From an uncultured Collinsella sp. (lineage in GTDB: Bacteria > Actinomycetota > Coriobacteriia > Coriobacteriales > Coriobacteriaceae), in the NCBI GenBank assembly GCA_902475475.1, contig CABRZY010000025.1:1-14825 (forward strand): a DNA stretch of 14,825 nt, written 5' to 3'. The notes under the pieces are model-generated. The model was given only the letters and a program-made list of their open reading frames with translations, had not been told where the DNA came from and did no database searches. This document shows positions 6,014-14,501 of this stretch, one piece after another. A program made the position numbers and the translations under genes. The stretch's first letter is position 1, and the number at the start of each line of letters is the position of its first letter.

Positions 6014-7774
6014 GTGGCCGACCAGGACATCAAGATGCTCATCGAGCGCATTATGGCCGAGGCCCGGACCCATCAGTCCGCCCGCTTCTCAAACGAAATC
6101 TACGCAGACGAGCCGATTCTCAAAACCGGCCGACAGATGCAGAATTTCCTCCCCGACCAATACCGCAAGATGCGCGAGATATCGCGCTGGCAGGATGACC
6201 CCAAGGGCGGCGCGGGCCGCTGGCTATCGGAGGCCGAGCTTTTCTACCGCCAAGGCTTGCTGATGGCCGACTTTGAGGACGACTGTCCCTACAACGGCAC
6301 CTTTAAGTCGTACTTTCCCACCTACAATGCCATGAGCGACCGGCAGTTGCGCGGCTACTTTACCTGGCGTGCCCAAGTGCGCCGCGGAACCGTCGAGGAA
6401 ACGTCTACATCCTTTGCCTTTCTGTATCTCTATGAGCTGATTTGCGGCATTGGCGTAGATGACCCGCTCGACGGTTTTAACAAGATCAAGGCCTTTTGGG
6501 ATGTCTATCGCGCCTTCGAGCCCGGCATTGATCGGTTTGCACGCGTGTGGTTGCAGGATTACGCCGTATTCCATGGGCTCAACCCCAAGCTGCTTCGTGA
6601 CTCTAAAACCGTCATGTTCGATAACGCCCTTATCGAGCTGCGGCGCGCAGCACGAGACCTTGTACCGGCACCGGCACCGTCCGACCAGACCCCCAAACGT
6701 CGCAAAACCTCCGAGCCCACGCTCCCCCTTCCGCCCGATGAGGTGCGCGAGGAGCGACTCATAGCCGCCATCAACGCCCTCTCCACGTACAACCTAAGTA
6801 ACTCGCGGCTCGACCGCAGCCACCACCGCGATCTGCGCCACGCGGCATGCGCCGTGTATGTCCGCATGGCGCGCTACTATGACACGCACCGAAAGACCGG
6901 CATCGTGGCGAGTTTATTTGGGGAGGAGACGGCCATGCCCTACACCATGTTTGCCTCGGCCGTATTCTTTGCGCCCGAGCGCCACGAGGACTGCGAATAT
7001 CGCCTGGATCCTATCCATATCTACCGTTGCCAAAACGGCTTTTGGGAATGCATGCGCATCCACGGTAGTAGGCAAAAGAGCAGCAAGCTCGGTGAAATGA
7101 TGCGCGCCTGCGACCAACGCCTGCGCCTGGCGCTGGACCCCGCCCATCCCCTTAAGGAAGAAAAGGTCCCCAAATATCTGGCCAAAATTATCGATGACGA
7201 GATTGTGGCATGGCTTTCGTGGGACGCCGTACACCAGCCCGTCAAGATCGATATCGATCTGAGTCAGCTGGGGCACATTCGGAGCGCCGCTGCGCAAACG
7301 CGCGAAGCGCTTTTGATCGACGAAGAGCGCGAGGACGATGTGCCCACAGAGGTCGATACGGCGGAATCCGAGCAACCGGAAGCCAAGCCTGCGACCGACG
7401 TGATGGCCGAGCCGATCGCGGCGCCTACGGAGCGCAACAAAGCCGACGAGCCAACCATTTCCACCGAACAGTTTGGCGTCGTGGCACCGCTCCTCGCACC
7501 GACGCCAGCGGTCGTATCGACTGCACCCGCTGGCACCGCAACCGAACTCGCGCCCGCCGCAGATGCCTTCCTTCGCGCGCTGCTCGAGCAAAACGCAGCG
7601 CAAGCGACATTGGCGGTAGTGCAATCGGAGCAGAGCGAGGACATGCTCGTCGACAGCATCAACGAGGCGCTCTTTGACCTGGTGGGTGACACCGTTATCG
7701 AGTTTGGAGCGGCAGGACCGCAGATCATCGAGGATTACGAAGCAGACGTGAGAGGATACCTAGACCATGAGTGA
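6014..7774 (+). CDS. TerB_N/TerB_C domain protein
   Basis: The GTG at 6014 follows GAGGAGA at good spacing. The 586-residue product has a TerB_N domain at about 25-215. The signature stretch is FPTYNAMSDRQLRGYFTWRA (101-120), then R-x-G, then FAFLYLYELICGIG (135-147). IDLSQLGHIRSAAAQTREAL (413-432) is a second conserved block often seen before the C-terminal region. An acidic, Ala/Pro-rich linker (about 440-515) leads to a TerB_C domain at about 516-586, with LVDSINEALFDLVGDTVIE at 545-563 and a final D/E-Y-x-x-D motif. Established knowledge: these domains flank or replace the metal-binding TerB core and appear in stress and DNA-processing gene sets with P-loop ATPases and helicases. No central TerB core is obvious. 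The stop overlaps the next gene by 8 bp, so the products probably act together, this one likely as scaffold or sensor. Confidence 0.9.
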   Translation: MADQDIKMLIERIMAEARTHQSARFSNEIYADEPILKTGRQMQNFLPDQYRKMREISRWQDDPKGGAGRWLSEAELFYRQGLLMADFEDDCPYNGTFKSYFPTYNAMSDRQLRGYFTWRAQVRRGTVEETSTSFAFLYLYELICGIGVDDPLDGFNKIKAFWDVYRAFEPGIDRFARVWLQDYAVFHGLNPKLLRDSKTVMFDNALIELRRAARDLVPAPAPSDQTPKRRKTSEPTLPLPPDEVREERLIAAINALSTYNLSNSRLDRSHHRDLRHAACAVYVRMARYYDTHRKTGIVASLFGEETAMPYTMFASAVFFAPERHEDCEYRLDPIHIYRCQNGFWECMRIHGSRQKSSKLGEMMRACDQRLRLALDPAHPLKEEKVPKYLAKIIDDEIVAWLSWDAVHQPVKIDIDLSQLGHIRSAAAQTREALLIDEEREDDVPTEVDTAESEQPEAKPATDVMAEPIAAPTERNKADEPTISTEQFGVVAPLLAPTPAVVSTAPAGTATELAPAADAFLRALLEQNAAQATLAVVQSEQSEDMLVDSINEALFDLVGDTVIEFGAAGPQIIEDYEADVRGYLDHE

Positions 7775-9071
7775 TACCGCATCCACAGCACCCCGCGTGC
7801 CCAAGCGCGTCGCTGCCGTCATTCTCAACTCGCTCAAGGGCGGCGTGGTCCCGCGCATCGGCCTTCCTTACATCACCGTAGGGCGCGAGGTCGAGATCCG
7901 CGCCCTGCTCACCGATCTGAGTCTCATCGCCGACGGTGGCGCGAGCTTCCGCTTTCTGGTCGGTCGTTACGGCGCCGGCAAGAGCTTTTTGCTCCAGACC
8001 ATCCGCACGCACGCCATGGGCGAAGGATTCGTCGTCGCTGATGCCGACCTGTCGCCCGAGCGCCGCCTGCAGGGCGGTCAGGGACAGGGCCTTGCCACCT
8101 ACCGCGAGCTCATCCGCAATATATCGACCAAGACGCGCCCCGAGGGCGGTGCGCTCAACCTTATTTTGGATCGCTGGGTCGCCTCGTGCGCCGACGTCGA
8201 CGAGTCGGTCGTCAATGCCCAACTGGCCCCGCTCGAGGAGATGGTCCACGGCTTCGACTTCACCCGCATGCTCCGCCGCTATCGCATGGCCGTATCCGAG
8301 GGCGATGAAGAGGCTATGAGCCGCGTGACCAAATGGATTCGCGGCGAGTACCGCACCAAGAGCGAGGCTCGCGCCGAACTGGGGTCCTCAACCATCATCA
8401 GCGACGATGACTGGTACGACTACGTCAAACTCATCGCGCGTTTTTTGGTTTGCAGTGGCTACAAGGGCATGCTGGTGCTCATCGACGAGCTCGTGAATCT
8501 GTATAAGATTCCCAACGCCATTACGCGCCAGTACAACTACGAGAAGATCCTGACCATGTACAACGACACGCTCCAGGGCAAGGCGCAGTACCTGGGCATG
8601 ATCATGGGTGGCACGCCAACCTCCATCGAGGACCGTCGCCGCGGCGTGTTCTCCTACGAGGCCCTGCGCAGCCGACTCGCTCAGGGCCGTTTTGCGCGCG
8701 AGGACCTTAAGGACATGCTCGCGCCCATCATTCGTCTGCAGCCACTCACCTATGAGGAGCTGCTGGTGCTCATCGAAAAACTCATGCAGATCCATGCCGG
8801 CTACTTTGGCTGGACGCCCACGCTTACCGAGAACGACTTGGTGGACTTTCTCAAGATTGAGTTTGGCCGCGTGGGAGCCGATACGCACTTGACGCCGCGT
8901 GAGGTCATTCGTGACTTTATCGAGCTGCTCGACATCCTGTGTCAGAACCCCGATGCAAATGTGGCGGAGCTGCTGCAAAGCGTCGGCGGCGACGCGCTGG
9001 CGCCGGCAGCCGCAACAGGCGACACCGGCGCTGCAGACGGTGACCGCAACTTCGCCGAATTCACCATCTAA
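7767..9071 (+). CDS. BrxD-like P-loop ATPase (DUF2791 family)
   Basis: The ATG at 7767 lies 8 bp inside the previous gene, behind AGAGGA. The 434-residue product has Walker A GRYGAGKS (66-73) and Walker B LVLIDE (236-241). GGTPTSIEDRRRGVFSYEAL (281-300) follows, the characteristic DUF2791 block with its arginines. THLTPREVIRDFIELLDIL (373-391) is the family's C-terminal helix. In BREX type 2 systems, BrxD is an ATPase of this kind and sits beside the Lhr-like helicase BrxHI. Length and motif order fit BrxD rather than the much larger BrxC. Here the partners are a TerB_N/C protein and a helicase; no Pgl methylase, PglZ phosphatase or nuclease is in the window. The last 25 residues are low-complexity Ala/Gly/Asp. 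Confidence 0.9.
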   Translation: MSDTASTAPRVPKRVAAVILNSLKGGVVPRIGLPYITVGREVEIRALLTDLSLIADGGASFRFLVGRYGAGKSFLLQTIRTHAMGEGFVVADADLSPERRLQGGQGQGLATYRELIRNISTKTRPEGGALNLILDRWVASCADVDESVVNAQLAPLEEMVHGFDFTRMLRRYRMAVSEGDEEAMSRVTKWIRGEYRTKSEARAELGSSTIISDDDWYDYVKLIARFLVCSGYKGMLVLIDELVNLYKIPNAITRQYNYEKILTMYNDTLQGKAQYLGMIMGGTPTSIEDRRRGVFSYEALRSRLAQGRFAREDLKDMLAPIIRLQPLTYEELLVLIEKLMQIHAGYFGWTPTLTENDLVDFLKIEFGRVGADTHLTPREVIRDFIELLDILCQNPDANVAELLQSVGGDALAPAAATGDTGAADGDRNFAEFTI

Positions 9072-9106
9072 CCTGCCAAAACGGGACAGGTTTATTTTGG
9101 CAGGTT
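9070..9106 (+). terminator. Perfect 12-bp hairpin between ATPase and helicase genes, possible attenuator
   Basis: AACCTGCCAAAA (9070-9081) is the exact reverse complement of TTTTGGCAGGTT (9095-9106), with a 13-nt loop and TTAT after it. The left arm overlaps the ATPase stop codon. AACCTG (9070-9075) can instead pair with CAGGTT at 9087-9092, inside the loop, so two exclusive hairpins are possible. The downstream T-tract is short. It may be a partial terminator that lowers helicase expression, an mRNA-processing site, or a 3'-end stabiliser. Confidence 0.65.
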
Positions 9107-9187
9107 TTATCTGGGCAAACGTTGAAGCAGCAATGCAGCAAGCCGTTGCCAGCCGCGTTGAGAGATTCGTTTTTGAGAGGAGGCCCC

Positions 9188-11632
9188 GTGAACGCCTTTG
9201 ACAGATATGCTCCGTTTATCCAAGACTTCATCTACTCCCACGATTGGGAGAGTCTGCGCTCTATCCAGGTTGCAGCGGCAGACGCCATCTTTAACACGCA
9301 AGATAATGTGGTCCTGACGGCATCCACGGCTTCCGGCAAAACCGAGGCAGCCTTCTTTCCCATCCTGACCGAGTTTTGGGAGAACCCGCCCGCAAGCGTG
9401 GGCGCCCTCTACATCGGCCCCCTCAAGGCGCTCATCAATGATCAGTTCGTCCGTCTCAACGACCTCTGCGAAGAGGCCGATATCCCTGTCTGGCACTGGC
9501 ATGGCGATGTCTCGCAGTCGCACAAGGCTAAGCTCATCAAAAAACCGAGCGGCATCTTGCAGATTACGCCCGAGTCACTCGAAGCGCTCTTAATCCATAA
9601 GCACATGGCGATTCCGCGCATGTTTTGCGACCTGCGCTACGTGGTCATCGACGAGGTCCATTCGCTCATGCGCGGCGACCGTGGCGGGCAGACGCTCTGC
9701 CTTATCGAGCGGCTCTCGCGCATGGCCGGCGTGCAGCCTCGACGCATCGGCCTTTCTGCCACCATCGGCGACCCCGAGCGCACGGGCGCTTTTCTCTCAC
9801 AGGGAACGGGGCGCGACTGTGTTATCCCCCGCTTTGAAGAACCGCGCCGCGTGTGGCGCATCTCCATGGAGCACTTCTACAACTCGGGTCCCCAGGCACA
9901 GCAGCGAGGATTCGAGAGCATGGGTCCTCAAGAGGCCGAAGTGCTTGCATGCGAGCGCATTGAGGCAGTGGCACCCGCGGCGCTGCCCGCATCCGGACAA
10001 GACATGCGCCACAGCGGACAGCTTACACAGGCGGAACGTCGTCAACGTCGCGAGCAGGCGCGGGGCAAGGACGCTCCCAAAGACCGTCGCACTTCCTCGG
10101 CCCCCGAGGGCGAAGTCGACATCCCACGAGCGACCGAGCAGGCGCTTCTCAACCCCACCGACACGGCGCCCGACAACGCCGACCCCGGTATGGGCTATAT
10201 CTTTGAGCATACGCGCGGCCGCAAGTGCCTGGTCTTTGCCAACTCGCGCGAGGAGGCAGAGGCCGTGTGCTCCATGCTGCGCAGCTACTGCGAAAGTCGA
10301 CACGAGCCCGACCGCTTTCTCATCCATCACGGCAATCTTTCGGCATCGCTGCGCGAGACGGCCGAGGAGCTCATGCGCGACGAGGAGCAGGCGCAGACAA
10401 CCGTCACCACCTCTACGCTGGAGCTCGGTATCGATATCGGCCGCCTGGAGCGCGCCTTCCAGATTGACGCGCCGTTTACCGTCAGCTCCTTTTTGCAGCG
10501 CATGGGGCGCACAGGCCGTCGCGACCTTCCGCCCGAGATGTGGTTTGTCATGCGCGAGGAAGAACCCGAGCCGCGCACGATGATGCCCGAAACCATTCCC
10601 TGGAAGCTCCTGCAGGGTATCGCGCTCGTACAACTCTATCGCGAGGAAAAGTGGGTCGAGCCGCCCGAGCTCGATCGACTCCCCTACAGTCTGCTCTATC
10701 ACCAGACTATGTCGACCCTCGCCAGCACCGGCGAGCTCACGCCGGCCGAACTTGCCCAGCGCGTGCTCACGCTCAGCTATTTCCACCGTGTCTCGGCAGA
10801 CGATTACCGTGTGCTGCTGCGTCACCTCATTAAGATCGACCATATCCAGGTCACCGAAGGTGGCGGGCTCATCGTGGGTCTCGCGGGCGAGCGCATCATT
10901 AACAACTTTAAGTTCTACGCCGTGTTCCAGGAAAACGAGGAGTTCACCGTTCGCAGCGAGTCGGCCGAGCTGGGCACAATCGTCAATCCGCCACCGCCCG
11001 GTGAGCGCATCGCCATCGCAGGCCATTGCTGGATTGTCGAGGAAGTGGATTGGAAGCGTCATACCGTCTTTGCCACGCAGGTCAAGGGCCGTGTGCCGGC
11101 CTACTTTGGCGACTGTCCCGGTGACATCAACACGCACGTACTCGAGCGCATGCGCAAGGCGCTCAACGAGCACGCAACATATCCGTACCTCATGGGTAAC
11201 GCACGGGCCCGCTTAGTGCAGGCTCGTCATACGGCCAAGCTTTCGGGCGCGGGAACTAAGCCGCTCATCAACCTGGGTGGCGACACCTGGGTGCTCTTCC
11301 CCTGGCTGGGCAGCTACGCCTTTTTGGCACTCGAGCGCATGCTCAAGATTAAATGTGCCGCGGAGCTGGGCCTTCGCGGACTCGACCCGTCGCGCCCGTA
11401 CTTTATGCAATTTAAGATGAAGGCCGACGAAGAGATGTTCTTTGAAGTGCTCGCCGCCGAGGCCGTGAAGGACTTCGATCCCATCGAGCTCGTCTATCCC
11501 GGCGAGGTGCCTTACTTTGATCGTTACGACGAGTACGTTCCCGAGGAGCTCGTGCGCAAAGGCTTCGCCGAAGGCGTGCTCGACATCGAGGGCATGAAAC
11601 AGCGCGTCCTCAGCTGGCGCGACCACGCCTAA
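9188..11632 (+). CDS. Lhr/BrxHI-like DEVH superfamily 2 helicase
   Basis: The GTG at 9188 follows AGAGGAGG at ideal spacing. A TTG at 9122 in frame has no such site. The 814-residue product carries all superfamily 2 motifs: Walker A TASTASGKT (44-52), PLKALIND (78-85), ITPESLEALL (126-135), DEVH (155-158), SAT (190-192), ANSREEAE (351-358), TSTLELGIDIG (408-418) and QRMGRTGRR (437-445). Residues about 245-325 are a charged insert (AERRQRREQARGKDAPKDRR within it) between the two RecA domains. The C-terminal half has a winged-helix-like part and an Lhr-type core with GTIVNPPPPGERIAIAGHCW (596-615). These features match the BrxHI type of BREX 2 rather than long Lhr proteins. It probably translocates on DNA together with the ATPase. 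It is 116 bp from the ATPase gene across a hairpin. Confidence 0.92.
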   Translation: MNAFDRYAPFIQDFIYSHDWESLRSIQVAAADAIFNTQDNVVLTASTASGKTEAAFFPILTEFWENPPASVGALYIGPLKALINDQFVRLNDLCEEADIPVWHWHGDVSQSHKAKLIKKPSGILQITPESLEALLIHKHMAIPRMFCDLRYVVIDEVHSLMRGDRGGQTLCLIERLSRMAGVQPRRIGLSATIGDPERTGAFLSQGTGRDCVIPRFEEPRRVWRISMEHFYNSGPQAQQRGFESMGPQEAEVLACERIEAVAPAALPASGQDMRHSGQLTQAERRQRREQARGKDAPKDRRTSSAPEGEVDIPRATEQALLNPTDTAPDNADPGMGYIFEHTRGRKCLVFANSREEAEAVCSMLRSYCESRHEPDRFLIHHGNLSASLRETAEELMRDEEQAQTTVTTSTLELGIDIGRLERAFQIDAPFTVSSFLQRMGRTGRRDLPPEMWFVMREEEPEPRTMMPETIPWKLLQGIALVQLYREEKWVEPPELDRLPYSLLYHQTMSTLASTGELTPAELAQRVLTLSYFHRVSADDYRVLLRHLIKIDHIQVTEGGGLIVGLAGERIINNFKFYAVFQENEEFTVRSESAELGTIVNPPPPGERIAIAGHCWIVEEVDWKRHTVFATQVKGRVPAYFGDCPGDINTHVLERMRKALNEHATYPYLMGNARARLVQARHTAKLSGAGTKPLINLGGDTWVLFPWLGSYAFLALERMLKIKCAAELGLRGLDPSRPYFMQFKMKADEEMFFEVLAAEAVKDFDPIELVYPGEVPYFDRYDEYVPEELVRKGFAEGVLDIEGMKQRVLSWRDHA

Positions 11633-11659
11633 GGCCAGTCCTTTTTGGGACGGGGAGAC

Positions 11660-12538
11660 TTACTTGTCGTGAAGGATGGTGCCGAGAAAGTCAGCGTCGA
11701 AGGGCACGGCTTCGGCAAAGGCATAGTCGCCGTCGCTGGCAATGAGCAGGTAGTTTTCCTCGCCGCCGAACTCCGCGTCGCCGCAGGGAATCACCCAAGC
11801 GTGGTCGAACACCTCGAACGCCGTGGCGGCGCAATCGCGCAGGAACGACACATCGCTCCCCTCGTTCGTGCTCACGATATTGGCAACGTAGATGCCGCCC
11901 GGGTTCAAGCTGCCCCGCACCAGACGCAACGCCTCGACCGTCGCCAGCTCGCGCACGGGCTCGGCACCGCCAAAGCAATCGCTCACGACCACGTCGTAGC
12001 GGCGATGCCCCACACTCGTCACGCCCAGATACGATCGCGCCTCGGCGGTAATCACCCGCAGGCGATCGCCCGCCGCGCGCTCCAGCTCGTCTAGGTAGAA
12101 CCAGCGGCGCGCCAGGCGCGTAACCTCGGCATCGTACTCAATGACGTCCATGCGCAAGCTCTCGTGCGACATCAGCGCGAACTTGGGATAGGCAAACCCG
12201 CCGCCACCCAGCACAAGCATGCGGTCGATGCCGTGACCATAAGCATCGCGCATCGCATCCTCGGACTCAAACACGTCGTCAAACGCACGATAGTACGCAA
12301 AGACGGGCTCCGCCCAACGCTCACCAACGTAGCTTGCGCTTTGGTAGACGCCGCCTTGCACCAACACGCGAATCTCATCGCCGTCCCCATCGTGCACGCG
12401 CTTCACACGCGCCAACCCATTGCGGGTTCGCGCAACCTGCAGACAGGCAGCACGAACAGCGACGGCGGCCGCACCAAGTGCCGCGGCTCCCAGGGCAACG
12501 CCGGCAACGACGCCAGCAGAAACACTCGGCTTGTTCAT
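11660..12538 (-). CDS. Spermidine-synthase-like SAM-fold protein with N-terminal membrane anchor
   Basis: The ATG at 12538 immediately follows the elp3 stop (TAG then ATG), with AAGGAG 6 nt upstream inside the end of elp3, so translation is probably coupled. The 292-residue product has a hydrophobic, Ala-rich N-terminal segment (about 8-30). The spermine/spermidine synthase fold follows: VYQSASYVG (64-72), glycine loop MLVLGGGGFAYPKF (107-120), acidic E134 (DVIEYDAEV) and YDVVVSDCFGGAEP (181-194). The last has D187 at the usual catalytic/binding place. Spermidine synthases use decarboxylated SAM and putrescine, but many paralogues with this fold have other, unknown substrates. The membrane segment and the lack of speD nearby argue against simply naming it speE. 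It is convergent with the helicase gene, 27 bp apart. Confidence 0.85.
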   Translation of the reverse strand: MNKPSVSAGVVAGVALGAAALGAAAVAVRAACLQVARTRNGLARVKRVHDGDGDEIRVLVQGGVYQSASYVGERWAEPVFAYYRAFDDVFESEDAMRDAYGHGIDRMLVLGGGGFAYPKFALMSHESLRMDVIEYDAEVTRLARRWFYLDELERAAGDRLRVITAEARSYLGVTSVGHRRYDVVVSDCFGGAEPVRELATVEALRLVRGSLNPGGIYVANIVSTNEGSDVSFLRDCAATAFEVFDHAWVIPCGDAEFGGEENYLLIASDGDYAFAEAVPFDADFLGTILHDK

Positions 12539-13550
12539 CTAGAGCTCCTTTTGCAGATAAAGGCCATGGTCATAAAATCCAAGATGGCGATAGTACTCGC
12601 GTGTGCCAATCGCGCTAATCACGTTGATACGCGTATAACCCGCATCCCGGGCAATCTCGCACGCACGCTCTACGAGCAAACGCCCCAATCCATGGTGCTG
12701 GGCTGCCTGGCCTTGATCTCCCACGCGCGCCGCCATGCCATACACGTGCACCTCGCGAATCATCGCCTCGTCCGGTGTCGTCGGCAACTCATCCGCATGC
12801 GCGGCAACAAAAGCACGATCGGGCAGAGACAGACGCAAAAAGCCCGCGATCTTGCCCTGCGGCGTCACCCACTGCAAAAAGCGCTCGTGCGTCACCGGCG
12901 TCTCGTACGCCACTTCCTCGTCAAGGGTCAGCTCATGCAAGTCGGCGCCCGCCGTGCTAATCTCGCGATAGCGAATCTCACGCACTGTCGCGCCTTCCCC
13001 ACGAGCCGACAAGCGGTTTTCAACGAGCTGACGCAGGTTGGGCTTCTTGTTGCCCACCATGATGTCGTCGGAGCTAAAGTCGCGGATCATGCGACTGATG
13101 CGGCAGAACGCCGGCGTCACCACGATGTCGTCGGCCAACACATCGAGCAGCTCTTCCTCGGTATAGGGACGCCACTCGCCGCGCTCATAGCAGCCCACCA
13201 GACGCGAGCCCTCGATGAGCGCGCACGGGTAGACCTTGACCTCGTCGGGCATAAAGGCCTCTTCGGTCATAAAGCGCTCGTAGTCGCGCTTGTCCCCCTC
13301 GGGTGTGGCGCCCAATAAGTTGAGCATAAAATGCGCATGGATCTTAAAGCCAAAGAGGCGCGCAAGCGAAAACGCCTGCTCGATCTGAGCCACCGAAATG
13401 CGACGCTCGTTGATATCGAGCAAATGCTGGTCGAGGCTCTGGATGCCCATCTGAATCTTGGTGCAGCCCAGACGACGAATGAGCGTGAGCGCCTGTGGCG
13501 TCACGGCATCGGGGCGGGTCTCGATAACGAGCCCCACCACGCGATGCTTC

Positions 13551-13582
13551 GCCGTCTCGTTGATGCGCTGCTGACGCTCAAG
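13551..13582. repeat. 32-bp inverted repeat, arm A (native elp3 coding sequence)
   Basis: The 32 bp at 13551-13582 are the exact reverse complement of 13786-13817. This arm encodes, on the minus strand, ELERQQRINETA of Elp3, a stretch that reads naturally in the enzyme. It is therefore the likely template arm. A perfect 32-bp match this close is not expected by chance. Confidence 0.92.
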
Positions 13583-13785
13583 CTCCTCCATCGTTGCCGT
13601 CTGCCACTCGGCAGCCTCGCCCCATGGCGTACCGGGGCCGTACAGACGACGCACTGCGCGGTTATAGCCACCAACGACAGCATCCACACGCCCCTGCTCG
13701 TCGGCAACGCCGCTCGCAAGCTCGGCCTCGTCGGTCGCAATGCCGGCAGCCCGATAGCGCTCGCGGCGCTCTGTTACCACCGGGT

Positions 13786-13817
13786 CTTGAGCGTCAGCAG
13801 CGCATCAACGAGACGGC
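13786..13817. repeat. 32-bp inverted repeat, arm B (site of the elp3 frameshift)
   Basis: This arm mirrors 13551-13582 perfectly, with 203 bp between the arms. The match ends at T13785 and C13818. The frame change in elp3 falls inside it (13797-13807). The intervening 203 bp still encode Elp3 in the right direction, so the segment between the arms has not been inverted. Confidence 0.92.
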
Positions 13818-14489
13818 CGGCGGCAGGGCATCGGCGGGAGCGTCATCGAGCAGGCGCCCCGCCTCGGCACGGCTGATGCCCGGACGCGCCAACATGGGGT
13901 TGGCCGCCACGCCGGCCACGGCATCGTCATTGAGCGCGCGGAAGAGCTCCGACATAAACCACATCTGATACCCTTGCGGATAGTCGCTCCAGGTACCGCC
14001 AAGCACAATGAGCTCGATCTTATCGGTCGCATGACCCATCTGCGAAAGCGCGGTCAAACGGGCGCTCGCCTGCAGATATGGATCGAAGCAGTTTTGCTCT
14101 GCACGGGCACACGCCGGCTCGGCATGTAAATAGCTTTTGGGCATGCGCAGGTCGTTGGGGCAAAACAGGCAATCGCCCGAGCACGGCCACGGCTTGGTGA
14201 TGACGGTAATGGTTGCCACGCCCGAAGCCGTGCGACGAGGCTTCATACGCAGCACCTTCAGCAGTTGACGCTCCAGCTCGGCATCGACATTCCACCCAGC
14301 CCAACGAGCCGGCTCCTCACGTTTAACCCGCTGGTAGAACGGCAGCAGACGGCGCTTGGCCAAATCGCGTTTGTCGGCACCCTCACGGCGCGCCTCGGCA
14401 TGTATCAGTTTGACGAGCGCTTTGTCATCCACGGTCTCGCCGCGACGCAGAGCCTCGAGTATGTTCAAGATAATCTGTTCCATGCCCCC

Positions 14490-14495
14490 ATTGTA
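14490..14495 (-). promoter_or_regulatory. Candidate -10 element of elp3, possibly a leaderless transcript
   Basis: On the minus strand TACAAT ends 6 nt before the elp3 ATG (14483), with only GGGGGC between. A -10 at that distance would start transcription at or near the ATG itself, as in leaderless mRNAs common in actinobacteria. The GGGGG could alternatively be a weak ribosome binding site for a longer transcript. No good -35 is visible; the upstream terminator occupies that space. Confidence 0.35.
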
Positions 14496-14501
14496 AAGGC
14501 A

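Larger units (their letters stand above)
12539..14483 (-). pseudogene. elp3: Elp3 radical SAM/GNAT tRNA modification enzyme, split by a frameshift
   Basis: Two frames together make one Elp3 of about 647 residues. Elp3 adds a carboxymethyl group to wobble uridine 34 of tRNA, using a radical SAM domain and a GNAT acetyl-CoA domain. The N-terminal frame (ATG at 14483, stop ending 13794) holds the cluster-binding C101-x3-C105-x2-C108 (CSGDCLFC) and VLGGTWSDYP (160-169). The C-terminal frame (open from 13804 to the TAG at 12539) holds VVGLVIETRPDAV, CTKIQMGIQSLDQ, HAHFMLNLLGATPEGD, KPNLRQ and the GNAT end, HHGLGRLL then GTREYYRHLGF. Both frames are open only at 13797-13804; dropping one base there (for example A13805) restores a continuous frame. 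That spot lies in one arm of a perfect 32-bp inverted repeat, so mutation by template switching or an assembly error is likely. Either half alone should be inactive. Confidence 0.88.

Noticed and set aside
9122..9187. Upstream TTG start for the helicase
   Set aside because: No ribosome binding site precedes it, while GTG 9188 has AGAGGAGG at the right spacing.
9797..11173. 458-codon minus-strand open frame inside the helicase gene
   Set aside because: It is a shadow of the helicase coding frame; the helicase motifs on the plus strand are decisive.
11633..11659. Possible terminator between the convergent helicase and spermidine-synthase-like genes (GTCC-N6-GGAC)
   Set aside because: A 4-bp stem without a proper T-tract is too weak to call.
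12164..13318. 384-codon plus-strand open frame opposite elp3 and the spermidine-synthase-like gene
   Set aside because: It is antisense to two clearly recognised genes, has no family motif or ribosome binding site, and arises from high-GC codon bias.
13583..13785. Invertible segment flanked by the 32-bp inverted repeats
   Set aside because: The segment encodes Elp3 in the correct orientation and has no recombinase or regulatory content; a local templated copy explains the repeat better than phase variation.
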